A stretch of 64,000 nt of DNA from Haliea sp040221975 (GCA_040221975.1 JAVJWR010000036.1:62001-126000), one strand, 5' to 3'. Shown: positions 7,993 to 16,519, numbered from the stretch's first letter. Notes: generated from the sequence alone by a model not told the origin. Numbers and translations: made by a program.

Positions 7993-9155
7993 GCCGCCTC
8001 TCCATCCAGTAACTGGCGCGCCAGCCGCTCCCGATGCCAGGCGCCATCGCCCAGCAGGGTCTCGGTGGATTTCGCGCGCTTGAAATACAGTTGAATATCG
8101 TACTCCGCGGTAATGCCGACGCCGCCGTGCAGCTGGATACCACAGCCAGCGTTAAAGAACGCCGCGTCGGAGCAGTAGGCCTTGGCAATGCTGGCCGCTT
8201 CCGCCAGGCCCGCGCCCAGCGGGTTGCCGGCCAGGGCCTCGTCGGCAATGCACGCTGCGTAGTAGGCAGCGGAGCGCGCGGCTTCCACTTTCAGCATCAT
8301 GTCCGCGGCCTTGTGCTTGATCGCCTGGTAGGAGGCGATGGTGCGGCCGAACTGTACCCGCTCCGTGGTGTAGGCCACGGAACTGTCCAGAGACTGCTGG
8401 GCCACGCCGACCTGCTCCGCAGCCACCGCGACGGTAGCCAGATCGAGAATCTTCGCCAGCGCCGGCCAGGCGGCGCCCGCCTCATCCATGAGCGCGTCGG
8501 CGCCGAGCTTCACATCCTTGAGGGTGATGCTGGCCTGCTTGCGGGTCTGGTCCATGGTCGGCAGCCACTCGTGGCTGGCCCCGGCAGCGTCCGCTGGCAG
8601 GACGAACAGGCTGATGCCCGCCTCACCTTCACTGCCCGCCTCGCGGGCGGCAACAATCAGGATGTCAGCCGTGTGGCCATCAAGCACATAACGGTACTCG
8701 CCGTTGAGCACGAAACCGTCACCGTCCGCCGCCCAGGTGGCCTGCACCGCGTGGGCGTCCGGCCTGCTGCCGGGAGCCATGAAGGCCAGGGTCGCGGTGC
8801 TGCCAGCGGCAATCGCCGCCAGATACTGCTGCTTCTGCTCCTCGGTACCGGCTACCAGCAAAGCGTTGACGCCCAGCCCGACCGTGGCCAGGAACGGCGC
8901 GCAGAGAAGAACCCGGCCCATCTGTTCCTGCATGGCCGCCAGCTCGACAAAGCCCAGCCCGAGGCCGCCGTAGGCTTCGGGGATATGCAGCGCCGGCCAC
9001 ATCATCTCCTCGCTGATCTGCCGCCACAGCGCCTCGTCATAGCCACGCTCGGTGGCCATGGCCGCGCGCACCGCGGCGGCGGTGGAGACCTCCGCAAGGA
9101 AAGCCTCCGCCGTATCGCGGATCATCTGCTGTTCTTCGGTAAAGCGAAATTCCAT
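7989..9155 (-). CDS. Acyl-CoA dehydrogenase, likely partner subunit in steroid catabolism
   Basis: About 388 residues from the ATG at 9155 (AGGCAGG just upstream); a longer in-frame extension to 9413 overlaps the neighbouring SDR gene and is rejected. Acyl-CoA dehydrogenase features are the N-terminal FTEEQQMIRDTAEAFL helix, PEAYGGLG, TTERVQFGRTIASYQAIKH (the R-x-QFG motif that contacts FAD) and IQLHGGVGITAEYDIQLYFK near the end. The central domain is divergent, with MAPGS in place of the usual SEPxAGSD. It is coupled to fadE30 by a 4-bp overlap, which suggests a heteromeric enzyme. I cannot assign it to a particular FadE number. Confidence 0.82.
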   Translation of the reverse strand: MEFRFTEEQQMIRDTAEAFLAEVSTAAAVRAAMATERGYDEALWRQISEEMMWPALHIPEAYGGLGLGFVELAAMQEQMGRVLLCAPFLATVGLGVNALLVAGTEEQKQQYLAAIAAGSTATLAFMAPGSRPDAHAVQATWAADGDGFVLNGEYRYVLDGHTADILIVAAREAGSEGEAGISLFVLPADAAGASHEWLPTMDQTRKQASITLKDVKLGADALMDEAGAAWPALAKILDLATVAVAAEQVGVAQQSLDSSVAYTTERVQFGRTIASYQAIKHKAADMMLKVEAARSAAYYAACIADEALAGNPLGAGLAEAASIAKAYCSDAAFFNAGCGIQLHGGVGITAEYDIQLYFKRAKSTETLLGDGAWHRERLARQLLDGEAA

Positions 9156-9165
9156 GGGCCCTGCC

Positions 9166-10053
9166 TCAGCTGCCAAACACTTTCTGCGCCGGCACTTCCC
9201 GCGCCAGCAACTGCGCCACCGCATCGGTGAGTTCCGCCGGATCCCAGCGCTCGCCCTTGTCCACCGGCTCGGTGGAGCGCCAGCCATCGGCAATCGCGAC
9301 CTTGCCGCCCTCGGCCTCGAACAGACGGCCCGTGACGTGGTCCGACAGCGGAGACACCAGCCAGGCCACCAGCGAGGAAACATTCTCCGGCGCGAAGTAG
9401 TCGAAACTGCCATCCTCAGGTTTTGCCATGCGCTGGGCCATCGCTTCCACCGCGGTGGTCATGCCCGTGCGCGCCACCGGCACCAGCCCGTTGACGGTAA
9501 TCCCGTAGCGACCGAGTTCCGCCGCCTGGGTCAGTGTCAGCGCCGCAATCCCCGCCTTCGCCGCGGCATAGTTCGACTGCCCCACCGAGCCCTGCAGGCC
9601 CGCACCGGAACTGGTATTGATAATCCGCGCGTCCACCGCCTTGCCTTCCTTCGACAGGCCACGCCAGTAATGCACCGCGTGGGAACTGATGCAGAAGTGC
9701 CCCTTGAGGTGCACCGCCATGATCGCGTCCCAGTCGGATTCGGTCATGGAGGCGAACATCCGGTCGCGATTGATGCCGGCGTTGTTGACCACCGCGTGCA
9801 GGTCCCCGAACGTGTCGATGGCCTGCTTGACCGCATTGAGGCTGTCATCGTAGTTGGTGATGTCCGAGGTGTTCACCACCGCCTCGCCACCCGCCGTAGT
9901 GATTTCATCCACCACTGCCTGCGCCGCGGCTTCGTTGATGTCGTTGACCACCACTTTGGCGCCTTCGCTCGCCAGCACCCGGGCATGGGCCGCACCGAGG
10001 CCGCCGCCGGCGCCGGTGATGATCACTACTCGTCCTTCACATGTTCTGCTCAT
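9166..10053 (-). CDS. Short-chain dehydrogenase, Rv3548c-like 3-hydroxyacyl-CoA dehydrogenase
   Basis: A 295-residue classical SDR, longer than the usual ~250 because of a C-terminal extension (about 255-295). The cofactor loop is ITGAGGGLGAAHA, followed by NNAGINRD, and the catalytic Ser-Tyr-Lys is in NTSSGAGLQGSVGQSNYAAAK. The layout resembles the hydroxyacyl-CoA dehydrogenase domain of multifunctional enzyme 2 and the mycobacterial steroid-cluster SDRs Rv3548c/Rv3549c. A role in oxidising a hydroxyacyl-CoA intermediate of steroid breakdown is inferred from the neighbours. It starts the segment SDR-acad-fadE30-ipdF, separated from fadA6 by a ~390 bp repeat-filled gap. Confidence 0.8.
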   Translation of the reverse strand: MSRTCEGRVVIITGAGGGLGAAHARVLASEGAKVVVNDINEAAAQAVVDEITTAGGEAVVNTSDITNYDDSLNAVKQAIDTFGDLHAVVNNAGINRDRMFASMTESDWDAIMAVHLKGHFCISSHAVHYWRGLSKEGKAVDARIINTSSGAGLQGSVGQSNYAAAKAGIAALTLTQAAELGRYGITVNGLVPVARTGMTTAVEAMAQRMAKPEDGSFDYFAPENVSSLVAWLVSPLSDHVTGRLFEAEGGKVAIADGWRSTEPVDKGERWDPAELTDAVAQLLAREVPAQKVFGS

Positions 10054-10115
10054 CGCTTTCTTCCTGTCTGCATTCGTGTCGAATTCAATCTATGTTGCTT
10101 GGGAGCGTAGGTCCC

Positions 10116-10233
10116 GCTGCGCTGACGAGGGCGGAAGGCCTCCGGGACACGCCGTGAATACGTCCATGTAGGCTTGTGTTCGGCATCCATGCCTCACACA
10201 GTCCCGGAGACCTTCCGCCCTCGCCTGCACAGC
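10116..10233 (+). repeat. Long hairpin element 3 (33-bp stem, 52-nt conserved core)
   Basis: Positions 10116-10148 and 10201-10233 are inverted repeats with about four mismatches over 33 positions. The 52-nt core starts ACGCCGTGAATACGTCCATG, continues TAGGCTTG, and includes the inner palindrome GGCATCCATGCC. It has forward orientation, like element 1, but an unrelated outer stem apart from the closing GGGAC/GTCCC. Confidence 0.9.
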
Positions 10234-10270
10234 TACCTTCGGTGCCATCTACGAGTCTTGCACCGGCAGA

Positions 10271-10400
10271 GGCGCAGCGTCTTGCAGGGGGGTTGGCGGG
10301 ACCGTATGCGACATGGATGTCGCGGTGCCGCCCAGGCATCCGAGCCCCCATGGACGGGTTCACGGCGTGTCCCGCCAGCCCCCCTGCAAGATGCTGTGCC
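10271..10400 (-). repeat. Long hairpin element 4 (32-bp stem, 66-nt core variant, reversed)
   Basis: Positions 10271-10302 and 10369-10400 are inverted repeats matching at 29 of 32 positions. Read on the minus strand, the core is ACGCCGTGAACCCGTCCATG, then GGGGGCTCG, a ~14-nt insertion relative to the other copies, and an inner stem GCGACATCCATGTCGC. It faces element 3 in opposite orientation across ~37 bp. Confidence 0.88.
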
Positions 10401-10444
10401 GCGCTACGAAGTGCCCGAAACGCTAAATGCCACGAAGGAGGTGC

Positions 10445-11593
10445 TCACAGCCGCTCGATGATGGTGACGTTCGCCTGCCCACCCCCCTCACACATGGTCT
10501 GCAACCCATACCGCCCCCCGGTCCGCTCCAACTCGTGCAACAAGGTAGTCATCAGCTTCGTACCCGTAGCACCCAACGGATGGCCGAGGGCGATGGCGCC
10601 GCCATTGGCGTTGGTGCGGGCGTGGTCATAGCCGGTGTCCGCCAGCCAGGCCATGGCCACGGAGGCGAAGGCTTCGTTGATTTCCACCAGGTCGATGTCC
10701 GCCAGGCTCATGCCCGCGCGCTTGAGGGCGTAGGCGGTGGCGGGGATGGGCGCGGTCAGCATCCAGATCGGGTCGGCGGCGCGTACGCTCATGTGGGCGA
10801 TGCGGGCGCGGGGGGTGAGGTTGTAGCGTTTCAGGGCCGCTTCGGAGACGATCAGCATGGCGGAAGAGGCGTCACAGGTCTGGCTGGAGACGGCCGCGGT
10901 GATGCTGCCGCCTTCCTGCAGGGGCTGCAGTTCCGCCATTTTCTCCATGGTGGTCTGGCGCGGGGTTTCGTCCATCGCCACGCCGGCCAGCGGCGCGATT
11001 TCGCGGCTGAAGCGGTCTTCCTCAATGGCACGCAGGGCGCGGCTGTGGGATTCGAGGGCGAAGGCTTCCATATCCTGGCGGGAAAAGCCCCACTTGTCGG
11101 CGATCATCTGCGCCGAGTTGAACTGGGACACGGGCACCTTGCCGTAGCGCGCAACCCAGCCTTCGCTGCCGGAGAATGGATCGCTGAAGCCCAGCGGCTC
11201 GGCGGCCAGCATGGCGGAGGAAATCGGGATCTGGGTCATGGTCTGCACGCCGCCGGCGATCACCACGTCGTTGACGCCTGCCATGATGGCCTGGGCGGCA
11301 AAGTGGACGGCCTGCTGGGAGGAACCGCACTGGCGGTCCACGGTGGTGCCGGGCACGGCTTCGTCGAGGCCCGCCGCCAGCCAGGCGGTGCGGGCGATAT
11401 CGCCCGCCAGGGGGCCGATAGTGTCGACGCAGCCGAAGATGACGTCGTCATAGTCGCCGTCGGGAATGCCGTTGCGTTCCACCAGCGTCTTCAGTACGTG
11501 GGCGCCGAGGTCGGCGCCGTGGACGCCAGCCAGACCGCCCTTGCGCCGGCCGGTGGGGCTGCGTACTGCATCTACTATATAGGCATCTGCCAT
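10445..11593 (-). CDS. fadA6: Steroid-ring thiolase FadA6
   Basis: A 382-residue thiolase starting at the ATG at 11593 (AAGGA nine bases upstream). Active-site Cys89 is in VDRQCGSSQQA, the His in NGGAIALGHPLGATG, and the second Cys in LQTMCEGGGQANVTIIERL. From memory the sequence closely matches mycobacterial FadA6 (Rv3556c), including GCVD.IG, QIPISSAM and ARAADPIWMLTAPIPAT. FadA6 is the thiolase acting on ring-opened MOODA-CoA-derived intermediates after IpdAB. The gene is 21 bp downstream of a dehydrogenase gene in the same operon. Confidence 0.93.
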   Translation of the reverse strand: MADAYIVDAVRSPTGRRKGGLAGVHGADLGAHVLKTLVERNGIPDGDYDDVIFGCVDTIGPLAGDIARTAWLAAGLDEAVPGTTVDRQCGSSQQAVHFAAQAIMAGVNDVVIAGGVQTMTQIPISSAMLAAEPLGFSDPFSGSEGWVARYGKVPVSQFNSAQMIADKWGFSRQDMEAFALESHSRALRAIEEDRFSREIAPLAGVAMDETPRQTTMEKMAELQPLQEGGSITAAVSSQTCDASSAMLIVSEAALKRYNLTPRARIAHMSVRAADPIWMLTAPIPATAYALKRAGMSLADIDLVEINEAFASVAMAWLADTGYDHARTNANGGAIALGHPLGATGTKLMTTLLHELERTGGRYGLQTMCEGGGQANVTIIERL

Positions 11594-11614
11594 GGTTCGG
11601 ATTCCTTTTTGCAA

Positions 11615-12661
11615 TTACTGAAAGGTGGCGCCGGCGCCGAGGACAGCGCCCTCGGCAAAAATCGCCTGCGCGACCTGCTGTTTGTGGAAGCCCGCATCAC
11701 CCCAGGTATTGGCCAGCGCCCAGGCCTTCTTCATGAAAATATGCAGATCCACTTCCCAGGTGTAGCCCATGGCGCCGTGAACCTGGATGCTGTTTTTTGC
11801 CGCCAGGCTGGCCGCCTCGCAGGCTGCCAGCTTGGCGTGGGCGACGTGGCGCGCAGCGGACACGGCATCTTCCGCTACTGCATGGGCGGCGCGGTAGACG
11901 GGCGCCTTGGCGTACTCCAGTTTTACCGCGACGTTGGCCAGGTGGTGCTTGACCGCCTGGAAGGAGCCGATGGGCTTGCCGAACTGCTTGCGCTCGGTGG
12001 TGTAGGCCACGGAGAGATCCACCATGCGCTGGGCCAGGCCCAGGGCCTGGGCGGCGCAGCCGAGGGCGCCGCGGTTGAGGCTGGCGCTGCGCAATGCCGC
12101 CGCCGGCTCGCCGGACACCACCGGTGCCACGCCGGCATTCATGGAAACGGTGAACAGGCGCCGGCCGGGGTCGATGCTCGGGTTGTACTCGCAACTAAAC
12201 TGCCCCTGTTCCAGGGCGTACCAGCGGCCGCCCTGCTCCAGCAGCAGCAGATCCGCGACATGGGCATCTTCCACCAGCAGGTTCTGTTCCAGGGCGACCA
12301 CGATGCGGGCCTCCCCGGCAGCGGCACGCGGTAGCCAGCGTGCCGCCAGGTCACCGCCAATATCCTGCAGCCAGGGCACCCCCACCAGGGCGTGGTTCAC
12401 CAGCGGCTCGGGCAGGGCCACGTAGCCGCACTCCTGCGCCAGCAGGACAAAGTCCAGGGCGGTCATGCCCAGGCCATCGTGTGCCTCGGGCACAGTCATG
12501 CCGGTGAGGCCGAGTTCAGCCAGCTGCTGCCACAGGGCCGGGTCGCGACCACTGTCAGTGTCCCAGCCCGCGCGCAGGCGCTCGGGAGTGATTTCGTTGA
12601 CCAGAAAGCTGCGCACGGAGTCGTGGAACAGGAGCTGGTCTTCGCTGAATGTAAAGTCCAT
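11615..12661 (-). CDS. Acyl-CoA dehydrogenase, small partner subunit beside FadE31
   Basis: At 348 residues this is short for an acyl-CoA dehydrogenase. It opens MDFTFSEDQLLFHDSVRSFL and keeps PEAHDGLGM, TTERKQFGKPIGSFQAVKHH (FAD contact) and IQVHGAMGYTWEVDLHIFMK. The middle beta domain is reduced and lacks the SEPGAGSD loop. Its stop is followed by fadA6, and its start lies 2 bp after the FadE31-like stop. Steroid acyl-CoA dehydrogenases are known to form alpha2beta2 heterotetramers from adjacent genes, and this pair fits that pattern. It is probably equivalent to FadE32 or FadE33; I cannot tell which. Confidence 0.82.
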   Translation of the reverse strand: MDFTFSEDQLLFHDSVRSFLVNEITPERLRAGWDTDSGRDPALWQQLAELGLTGMTVPEAHDGLGMTALDFVLLAQECGYVALPEPLVNHALVGVPWLQDIGGDLAARWLPRAAAGEARIVVALEQNLLVEDAHVADLLLLEQGGRWYALEQGQFSCEYNPSIDPGRRLFTVSMNAGVAPVVSGEPAAALRSASLNRGALGCAAQALGLAQRMVDLSVAYTTERKQFGKPIGSFQAVKHHLANVAVKLEYAKAPVYRAAHAVAEDAVSAARHVAHAKLAACEAASLAAKNSIQVHGAMGYTWEVDLHIFMKKAWALANTWGDAGFHKQQVAQAIFAEGAVLGAGATFQ

Positions 12662-12663
12662 GG

Positions 12664-13827
12664 TTACCTCGGCATGCCCAGCATGCGCTCTGCAATAATG
12701 TTGCGCTGGATCTCGTTGGTGCCGGCGTATATGGGGCCGGACTGGGAGAACAGCCAGCCATCCAGCCAGTTGCCGACGCCCTGCGCCGCGGGGGCGTACG
12801 CCAGCAATTCGGCGCGGGCGCCGAGAATGCTCATGGCAGTGGCGTGCATGTTCTGGTCCAGTTCCGACCAGAAGATCTTGTTGGTGGAGGACTCGGCGCC
12901 AATCTTGCCGCCCTGGGTCAGGCGGCAGGCGGTCTGGTAGGTGCTCAGGCAGTACGCCTCCGCATCCATCCAGGCGCGGATGACCGCCTCCCTGAGCGCC
13001 GGATCCTGGCTCGCGCTCACCTCGTTCTCAAGGTACAGCTGCACCAGCCGGCGCGCGGTCTCCTGGAAGCGTGCGGGCGAGCGCAGCATCAGGCCGCGCT
13101 CGAAGCCGGCCGTGGCCATGGCCACGGCCCAGCCCGCGCCCTCGTCGCCGAGGCGGTTGCTGACATCCACCTCCACGTTGTCGAAGAAGATCTCGGCGAA
13201 ACCGGGCAAGCCGTCCAGCTGCGGGATCGGGCGCACGGTGATGCCCGGCGTTTTCAGCGGCACCAGAATGAAGGTCAGGCCGCGGTGGCGCTCGGACTCC
13301 GGATCGGTGCGGAACATGCCGAACAGCCAGTCCGCCCACACCGCCCGGGTGGACCAGGTCTTCTGGCCATTGATGATATACCTGTCGCCCTCGCGGCGGG
13401 CACTGGAGCGGATCGCCGCCATGTCGGAACCGGCGCCGGGCTCGGACCAGCCCTGGGCCCAGATATCGCGACCCTCGGCCATCGCCGGCAGGAAACGTGC
13501 CTTCTGCTCTTCGGTGCCGTACTCCATCAGGGTCGGGCCGAGCAGGAAAATGCCGTTCTGGTTCACCCGCAGGGGGGCGCGGGCGCGGTAGTACTCTTCC
13601 TCGAAGATCAACCATTCAATCAGGTCGCAGCCGCGGCCGCCCAGGGCCTCGGGCCAGGTGACCATGCCCCAGCGGCCCTCATTCAGGGTCGCCTCCCAGT
13701 CGCGATGCTGCTGGAAGCCTTCCTCGGTGTCAAAGCTCTGCAGCGACTCGGCGGGAACATGCTGCGCCAGCCAGGCGCGCACTTCCGCGCGGAACGCCTG
13801 CTGCTGTTCGGTAAAGGAGAGATTCAT
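12664..13827 (-). CDS. fadE31: Acyl-CoA dehydrogenase FadE31-like
   Basis: A 387-residue acyl-CoA dehydrogenase with IFEEEYYRARAP, WAQGWSEPGAGSDMA, NGQKTWSTRAVWADW, PQLDGLPGFAEIFFDNV and the C-terminal YAGTNEIQRNIIAERMLG. It resembles mycobacterial FadE31 (Rv3562) in the N-terminal 'SFDTEEGFQQHR' and the EEYxRAxAP region. The usual Glu of the YEGT motif is Ala here, so catalysis depends on a residue elsewhere or on the partner subunit. It sits 19 bp downstream of echA20. The expected role is dehydrogenation of a CoA thioester formed during C/D-ring breakdown. Confidence 0.83.
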   Translation of the reverse strand: MNLSFTEQQQAFRAEVRAWLAQHVPAESLQSFDTEEGFQQHRDWEATLNEGRWGMVTWPEALGGRGCDLIEWLIFEEEYYRARAPLRVNQNGIFLLGPTLMEYGTEEQKARFLPAMAEGRDIWAQGWSEPGAGSDMAAIRSSARREGDRYIINGQKTWSTRAVWADWLFGMFRTDPESERHRGLTFILVPLKTPGITVRPIPQLDGLPGFAEIFFDNVEVDVSNRLGDEGAGWAVAMATAGFERGLMLRSPARFQETARRLVQLYLENEVSASQDPALREAVIRAWMDAEAYCLSTYQTACRLTQGGKIGAESSTNKIFWSELDQNMHATAMSILGARAELLAYAPAAQGVGNWLDGWLFSQSGPIYAGTNEIQRNIIAERMLGMPR

Positions 13828-13846
13828 CAGTGATTCCTGCCTGCGC

Positions 13847-14599
13847 TTAAAACTTGGCGTCGCGTTTCTGCACGAACGCGTCGCGGGTTTCCTGGGAGTC
13901 GCCGAGGGTGTAGGCCTCCAGGGTAAAGCCCTGCTCCCAGCGATACTTGTCCTCGAGGTTGCCGTCCTCGATACCGTTCAGGGCCTCCTTGGCCAGCTTC
14001 ACCATGGCCGGGGATTTCTCTGCGATCTTCGCCGCAATCCCGCGGGCAGTCGGCAGCAGTTCCTCCCTGGGCACCACTTTCTCGATGGCACCGAGGCGCC
14101 AGGCCTCGGCGGCGTCGATAAACTCGCCGGTGAAGTACATGTAGCGCACCTTCTGCACCGGGAACATACGCTGCAGGTGGGCGCCGCCACCCATGGCGCC
14201 GCGATCGATCTCCGGCACCCCGAAGCGGGCACAATCCGAGGCCACCAGAATGTCCGCGGCGCCGGCCATGCCGATGCCACCGCCGAGGACAAAGCCGTGC
14301 AGGGCAATGATGACCGGCTTCGGGTTGCGGTGGATGGCGCGGAAAGTCTCGTAGTTGCCCTTGTTCACGGGAACAATGCGCTGGGGATCGGCGGCCAGCT
14401 CCTTGATATCCACGCCGGCGCAGAAGCCCTTGCCCGCGGCGGCGATCAGGATCACCCGCACCTCATCGTTTGCGCCCAGCTCGTCGATTTCCCGGGCAAT
14501 GGCAAACCAGCCGGCGCTGTCGAAAGCATTGACCGGCGGCTGGTTGAGGATCATTTCGGCTATGCCGTCCTTGATGGTGGTGCCAAAGGGCTTGCTCAT
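13847..14599 (-). CDS. echA20: Enoyl-CoA hydratase/isomerase family ring hydrolase EchA20
   Basis: A 250-residue crotonase-fold protein. The oxyanion-hole segments are KGFCAGVDIKEL and GFVLGGGIGMAGAADILVAS, followed by FGVPEIDRGAMGGGAHLQR. From memory it resembles mycobacterial EchA20 (Rv3550), including PPVNAFDSAGWF, the GVDIKE and MEQGFT-like C-terminal elements (here WEQGFTLEAYTLG). EchA20 hydrolyses ring D of HIEC-CoA to give COCHEA-CoA. It starts 1 bp before the ipdC stop ends its neighbour, consistent with tight co-translation, and sits beside ipdC-ipdB-ipdA. Confidence 0.88.
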   Translation of the reverse strand: MSKPFGTTIKDGIAEMILNQPPVNAFDSAGWFAIAREIDELGANDEVRVILIAAAGKGFCAGVDIKELAADPQRIVPVNKGNYETFRAIHRNPKPVIIALHGFVLGGGIGMAGAADILVASDCARFGVPEIDRGAMGGGAHLQRMFPVQKVRYMYFTGEFIDAAEAWRLGAIEKVVPREELLPTARGIAAKIAEKSPAMVKLAKEALNGIEDGNLEDKYRWEQGFTLEAYTLGDSQETRDAFVQKRDAKF

Positions 14600-14600
14600 G

Positions 14601-15686
14601 TCAGCTACCTGCCTGTGTGCTTGGGTTGGCCCGCTGCGCCAGCGCAGTCAGGCGATGTTCTGCTTCCGCGACGATGGCATTCACCAGCTCCTCACAGCTG
14701 AGCAGGCTGTCGATCACGCCCGCCACCTGGCCGCTGGGCAGCACGCCCCGGGACGGCTCGCCATCCACCATCGCCTTCTGGATGATCATCGGCGCGTTGG
14801 CGGACATGATCGCCTGGGCCGCGCTCATGTCGTCGCTGCGGGTCATGGCGAAGGCAGACTTCAGCAGGCCCACCAGGCTGGCGCCGGTGTGCTGGCGGAA
14901 CGCCAGGCCGTTGCGAATGGCGATCAGCAGCTTACGCACGCTACCGGCCCGCTCCATCTCCCCCAGCAGCTCATTCATGATCATGCGCTGGGGCAGGCCG
15001 TCCATCGCCCGGGAGACGATGATGTCGCCCGGGTTCTTGCAGTCCAGATAGCGCTGCAGGGTTGCATCCGGCACCGGGGATTCCCGGGTCAGCAGAAAGC
15101 GGGTGCCCATGGCGATGCCCTCCGCGCCCCAGGCCATGGCGGCAACCAGGCCGCGGCCGTCCTTGAAGCCGCCGGCGGCCACTACCGGCACCTTGTCACC
15201 CACCGCGTCGACCACCTGCGGTATCAGCAGGGTAGTGGGCACCGCGCCGGTATGGCCACCGCCCTCCCCACCCTGCACCGTGACCGCATCCGCACCCAGC
15301 TCCACCGCCTTGAGGGCGTGCTTGGGCAGGCCCACGGTGGGCATGCAGACCACACCCGCGTCCTTGAGCTTGCGGATCATGTCCGGGCCCGGGGAGCGGG
15401 AATAGCTGACCGCTTTCACCTGGTGGCGGATCACCATGTCCACGATATCGGCCGCATTGGGCTGGTACATGTGGAAGTTGACGCCGAAAGGCTTGTCGGT
15501 GAGTGCCTTCACCCGCAGGATATCGCGCTCCATTTCCGCCGGCGGAATGGTGGCACCGGCGAGGAAGCCGAAGGCGCCGGCGTTGCAGCTGCCGGCCACC
15601 AGGTTCGGGTCCGCCACCCAGCCCATCGCCGTCTGCACGATGGGGTAGCGACAGCCAAGCAATTCCGTGAGTCGTGTCGTCAACAT
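14601..15686 (-). CDS. ipdC: IpdC, FMN-dependent nitronate monooxygenase-family reductase of HIP catabolism
   Basis: A 361-residue TIM-barrel flavoprotein of the nitronate monooxygenase/2-nitropropane dioxygenase superfamily. Phosphate- and flavin-binding segments are visible: QTAMGWVADPNLVAGSCNAG, VQGGEGGGHTGAV, PVVAAGGFKDGRGL and GAEGIAMGTRFLLTRES. Sequence and position match IpdC (Rv3553), which is needed to introduce a ring-C double bond in the HIP pathway before ring opening. It lies 9 bp downstream of ipdB and ends two bases before echA20. The alternative, a true nitronate monooxygenase, is unlikely in this gene neighbourhood. Confidence 0.88.
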   Translation of the reverse strand: MLTTRLTELLGCRYPIVQTAMGWVADPNLVAGSCNAGAFGFLAGATIPPAEMERDILRVKALTDKPFGVNFHMYQPNAADIVDMVIRHQVKAVSYSRSPGPDMIRKLKDAGVVCMPTVGLPKHALKAVELGADAVTVQGGEGGGHTGAVPTTLLIPQVVDAVGDKVPVVAAGGFKDGRGLVAAMAWGAEGIAMGTRFLLTRESPVPDATLQRYLDCKNPGDIIVSRAMDGLPQRMIMNELLGEMERAGSVRKLLIAIRNGLAFRQHTGASLVGLLKSAFAMTRSDDMSAAQAIMSANAPMIIQKAMVDGEPSRGVLPSGQVAGVIDSLLSCEELVNAIVAEAEHRLTALAQRANPSTQAGS

Positions 15687-15695
15687 GTATGAGCC

Positions 15696-16499
15696 TCAGC
15701 CGCGGTTGCCCGGCGGGTTGTCGGCGATCTGGGACGCGCGCTGGTTGTGCGGGTCCAGCGCGGCGATGATCGCCATTTGATCCTGCGTCGGCGCCGGCGT
15801 GGTCGGCACCGTGGCGGGAATGGACAGTGCGAAGCCGGTGTTTTCCTGTACCTGCTCCACGGTGATGCCCGGATGCAGGGACAGCAGGCGCAGCTGGTGC
15901 TCGGGCCCGCCGAAATCCATGACACAGAGATCGGTGATCACGCGGCGGATATCGACGTCATCCAGCGAGCGGCCCCGCGGCAGTCGCGCCGGGTTGTAGC
16001 CGATGGAGGACACGTAGTCGCACTCGCCGTCAATGAACACGCGGGTATTGTGCCCCGGCACGAAGAAACTGTTGGCGTGGCAAATCGAGTTGCCCGGAAA
16101 GCCCCTGGCGCCCAGCATCATCACCTTGGGCTGCTGGTAGGTGCCACCCAGGGCCGAGGTGTTGGTCTGGCCGTAGCGGTCGATCTGGGTCGGGCCCAGC
16201 ATGGCGTGGCGCTTGCCGCTCCAGACGTTGTCGAAGATGCGGGAAAAGCCCATCCAGGTTTCATTGGCCTGGCGGAAATCCGCCGGACGCTTGCCGATGG
16301 GGTTGGGCTCGCTGAGCAGGAAGGCCTCGGAGTCCGTCATCATCAAATCCGGGTTGAAGGTCTTCATCGCCAGGCTGGCGGCCAGGCGCGGAATCACGCC
16401 GATGCCGGTGGCCAGCACCTCGCCGTCGTGGCGGAAAGCTTCGGCCGCGGCTACGACGCACAGTTCGGCCAGGGTGTAGTCGGTTGCTGCAGTAGACAT
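15696..16499 (-). CDS. ipdB: COCHEA-CoA hydrolase beta subunit IpdB
   Basis: A 267-residue class I CoA-transferase-fold beta subunit. It carries EVLATGIGVIPRLAASLA, MMTDSEAFLL, AMLGPTQIDRYGQTNTSALGG and GGPEHQLRLLSLHPG. The last two segments are typical of IpdB (Rv3552) and not of ordinary 3-oxoacid CoA-transferases. IpdAB hydrolyses a carbon-carbon bond of ring C in COCHEA-CoA to give MOODA-CoA. The ATG at 16499 has a good GAGGGAG site. It begins 20 bp downstream of ipdA. The C-terminus is Pro/Asn-rich and probably disordered. Confidence 0.92.
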   Translation of the reverse strand: MSTAATDYTLAELCVVAAAEAFRHDGEVLATGIGVIPRLAASLAMKTFNPDLMMTDSEAFLLSEPNPIGKRPADFRQANETWMGFSRIFDNVWSGKRHAMLGPTQIDRYGQTNTSALGGTYQQPKVMMLGARGFPGNSICHANSFFVPGHNTRVFIDGECDYVSSIGYNPARLPRGRSLDDVDIRRVITDLCVMDFGGPEHQLRLLSLHPGITVEQVQENTGFALSIPATVPTTPAPTQDQMAIIAALDPHNQRASQIADNPPGNRG

Positions 16500-16519
16500 G
16501 TGGTGTTCTCCCTCGCCAA

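Noticed and set aside
5629..10400. The repeated hairpins as a CRISPR array
   Set aside because: Only four copies, spaced irregularly and in alternating orientation, each with a long private stem. There are no regular spacers and no cas genes.
14601..15686. Nitronate monooxygenase or FabK-type enoyl-ACP reductase
   Set aside because: Shares the fold, but sequence and neighbours (ipdA, ipdB, echA20) fit IpdC, and fabV is present elsewhere in the window.
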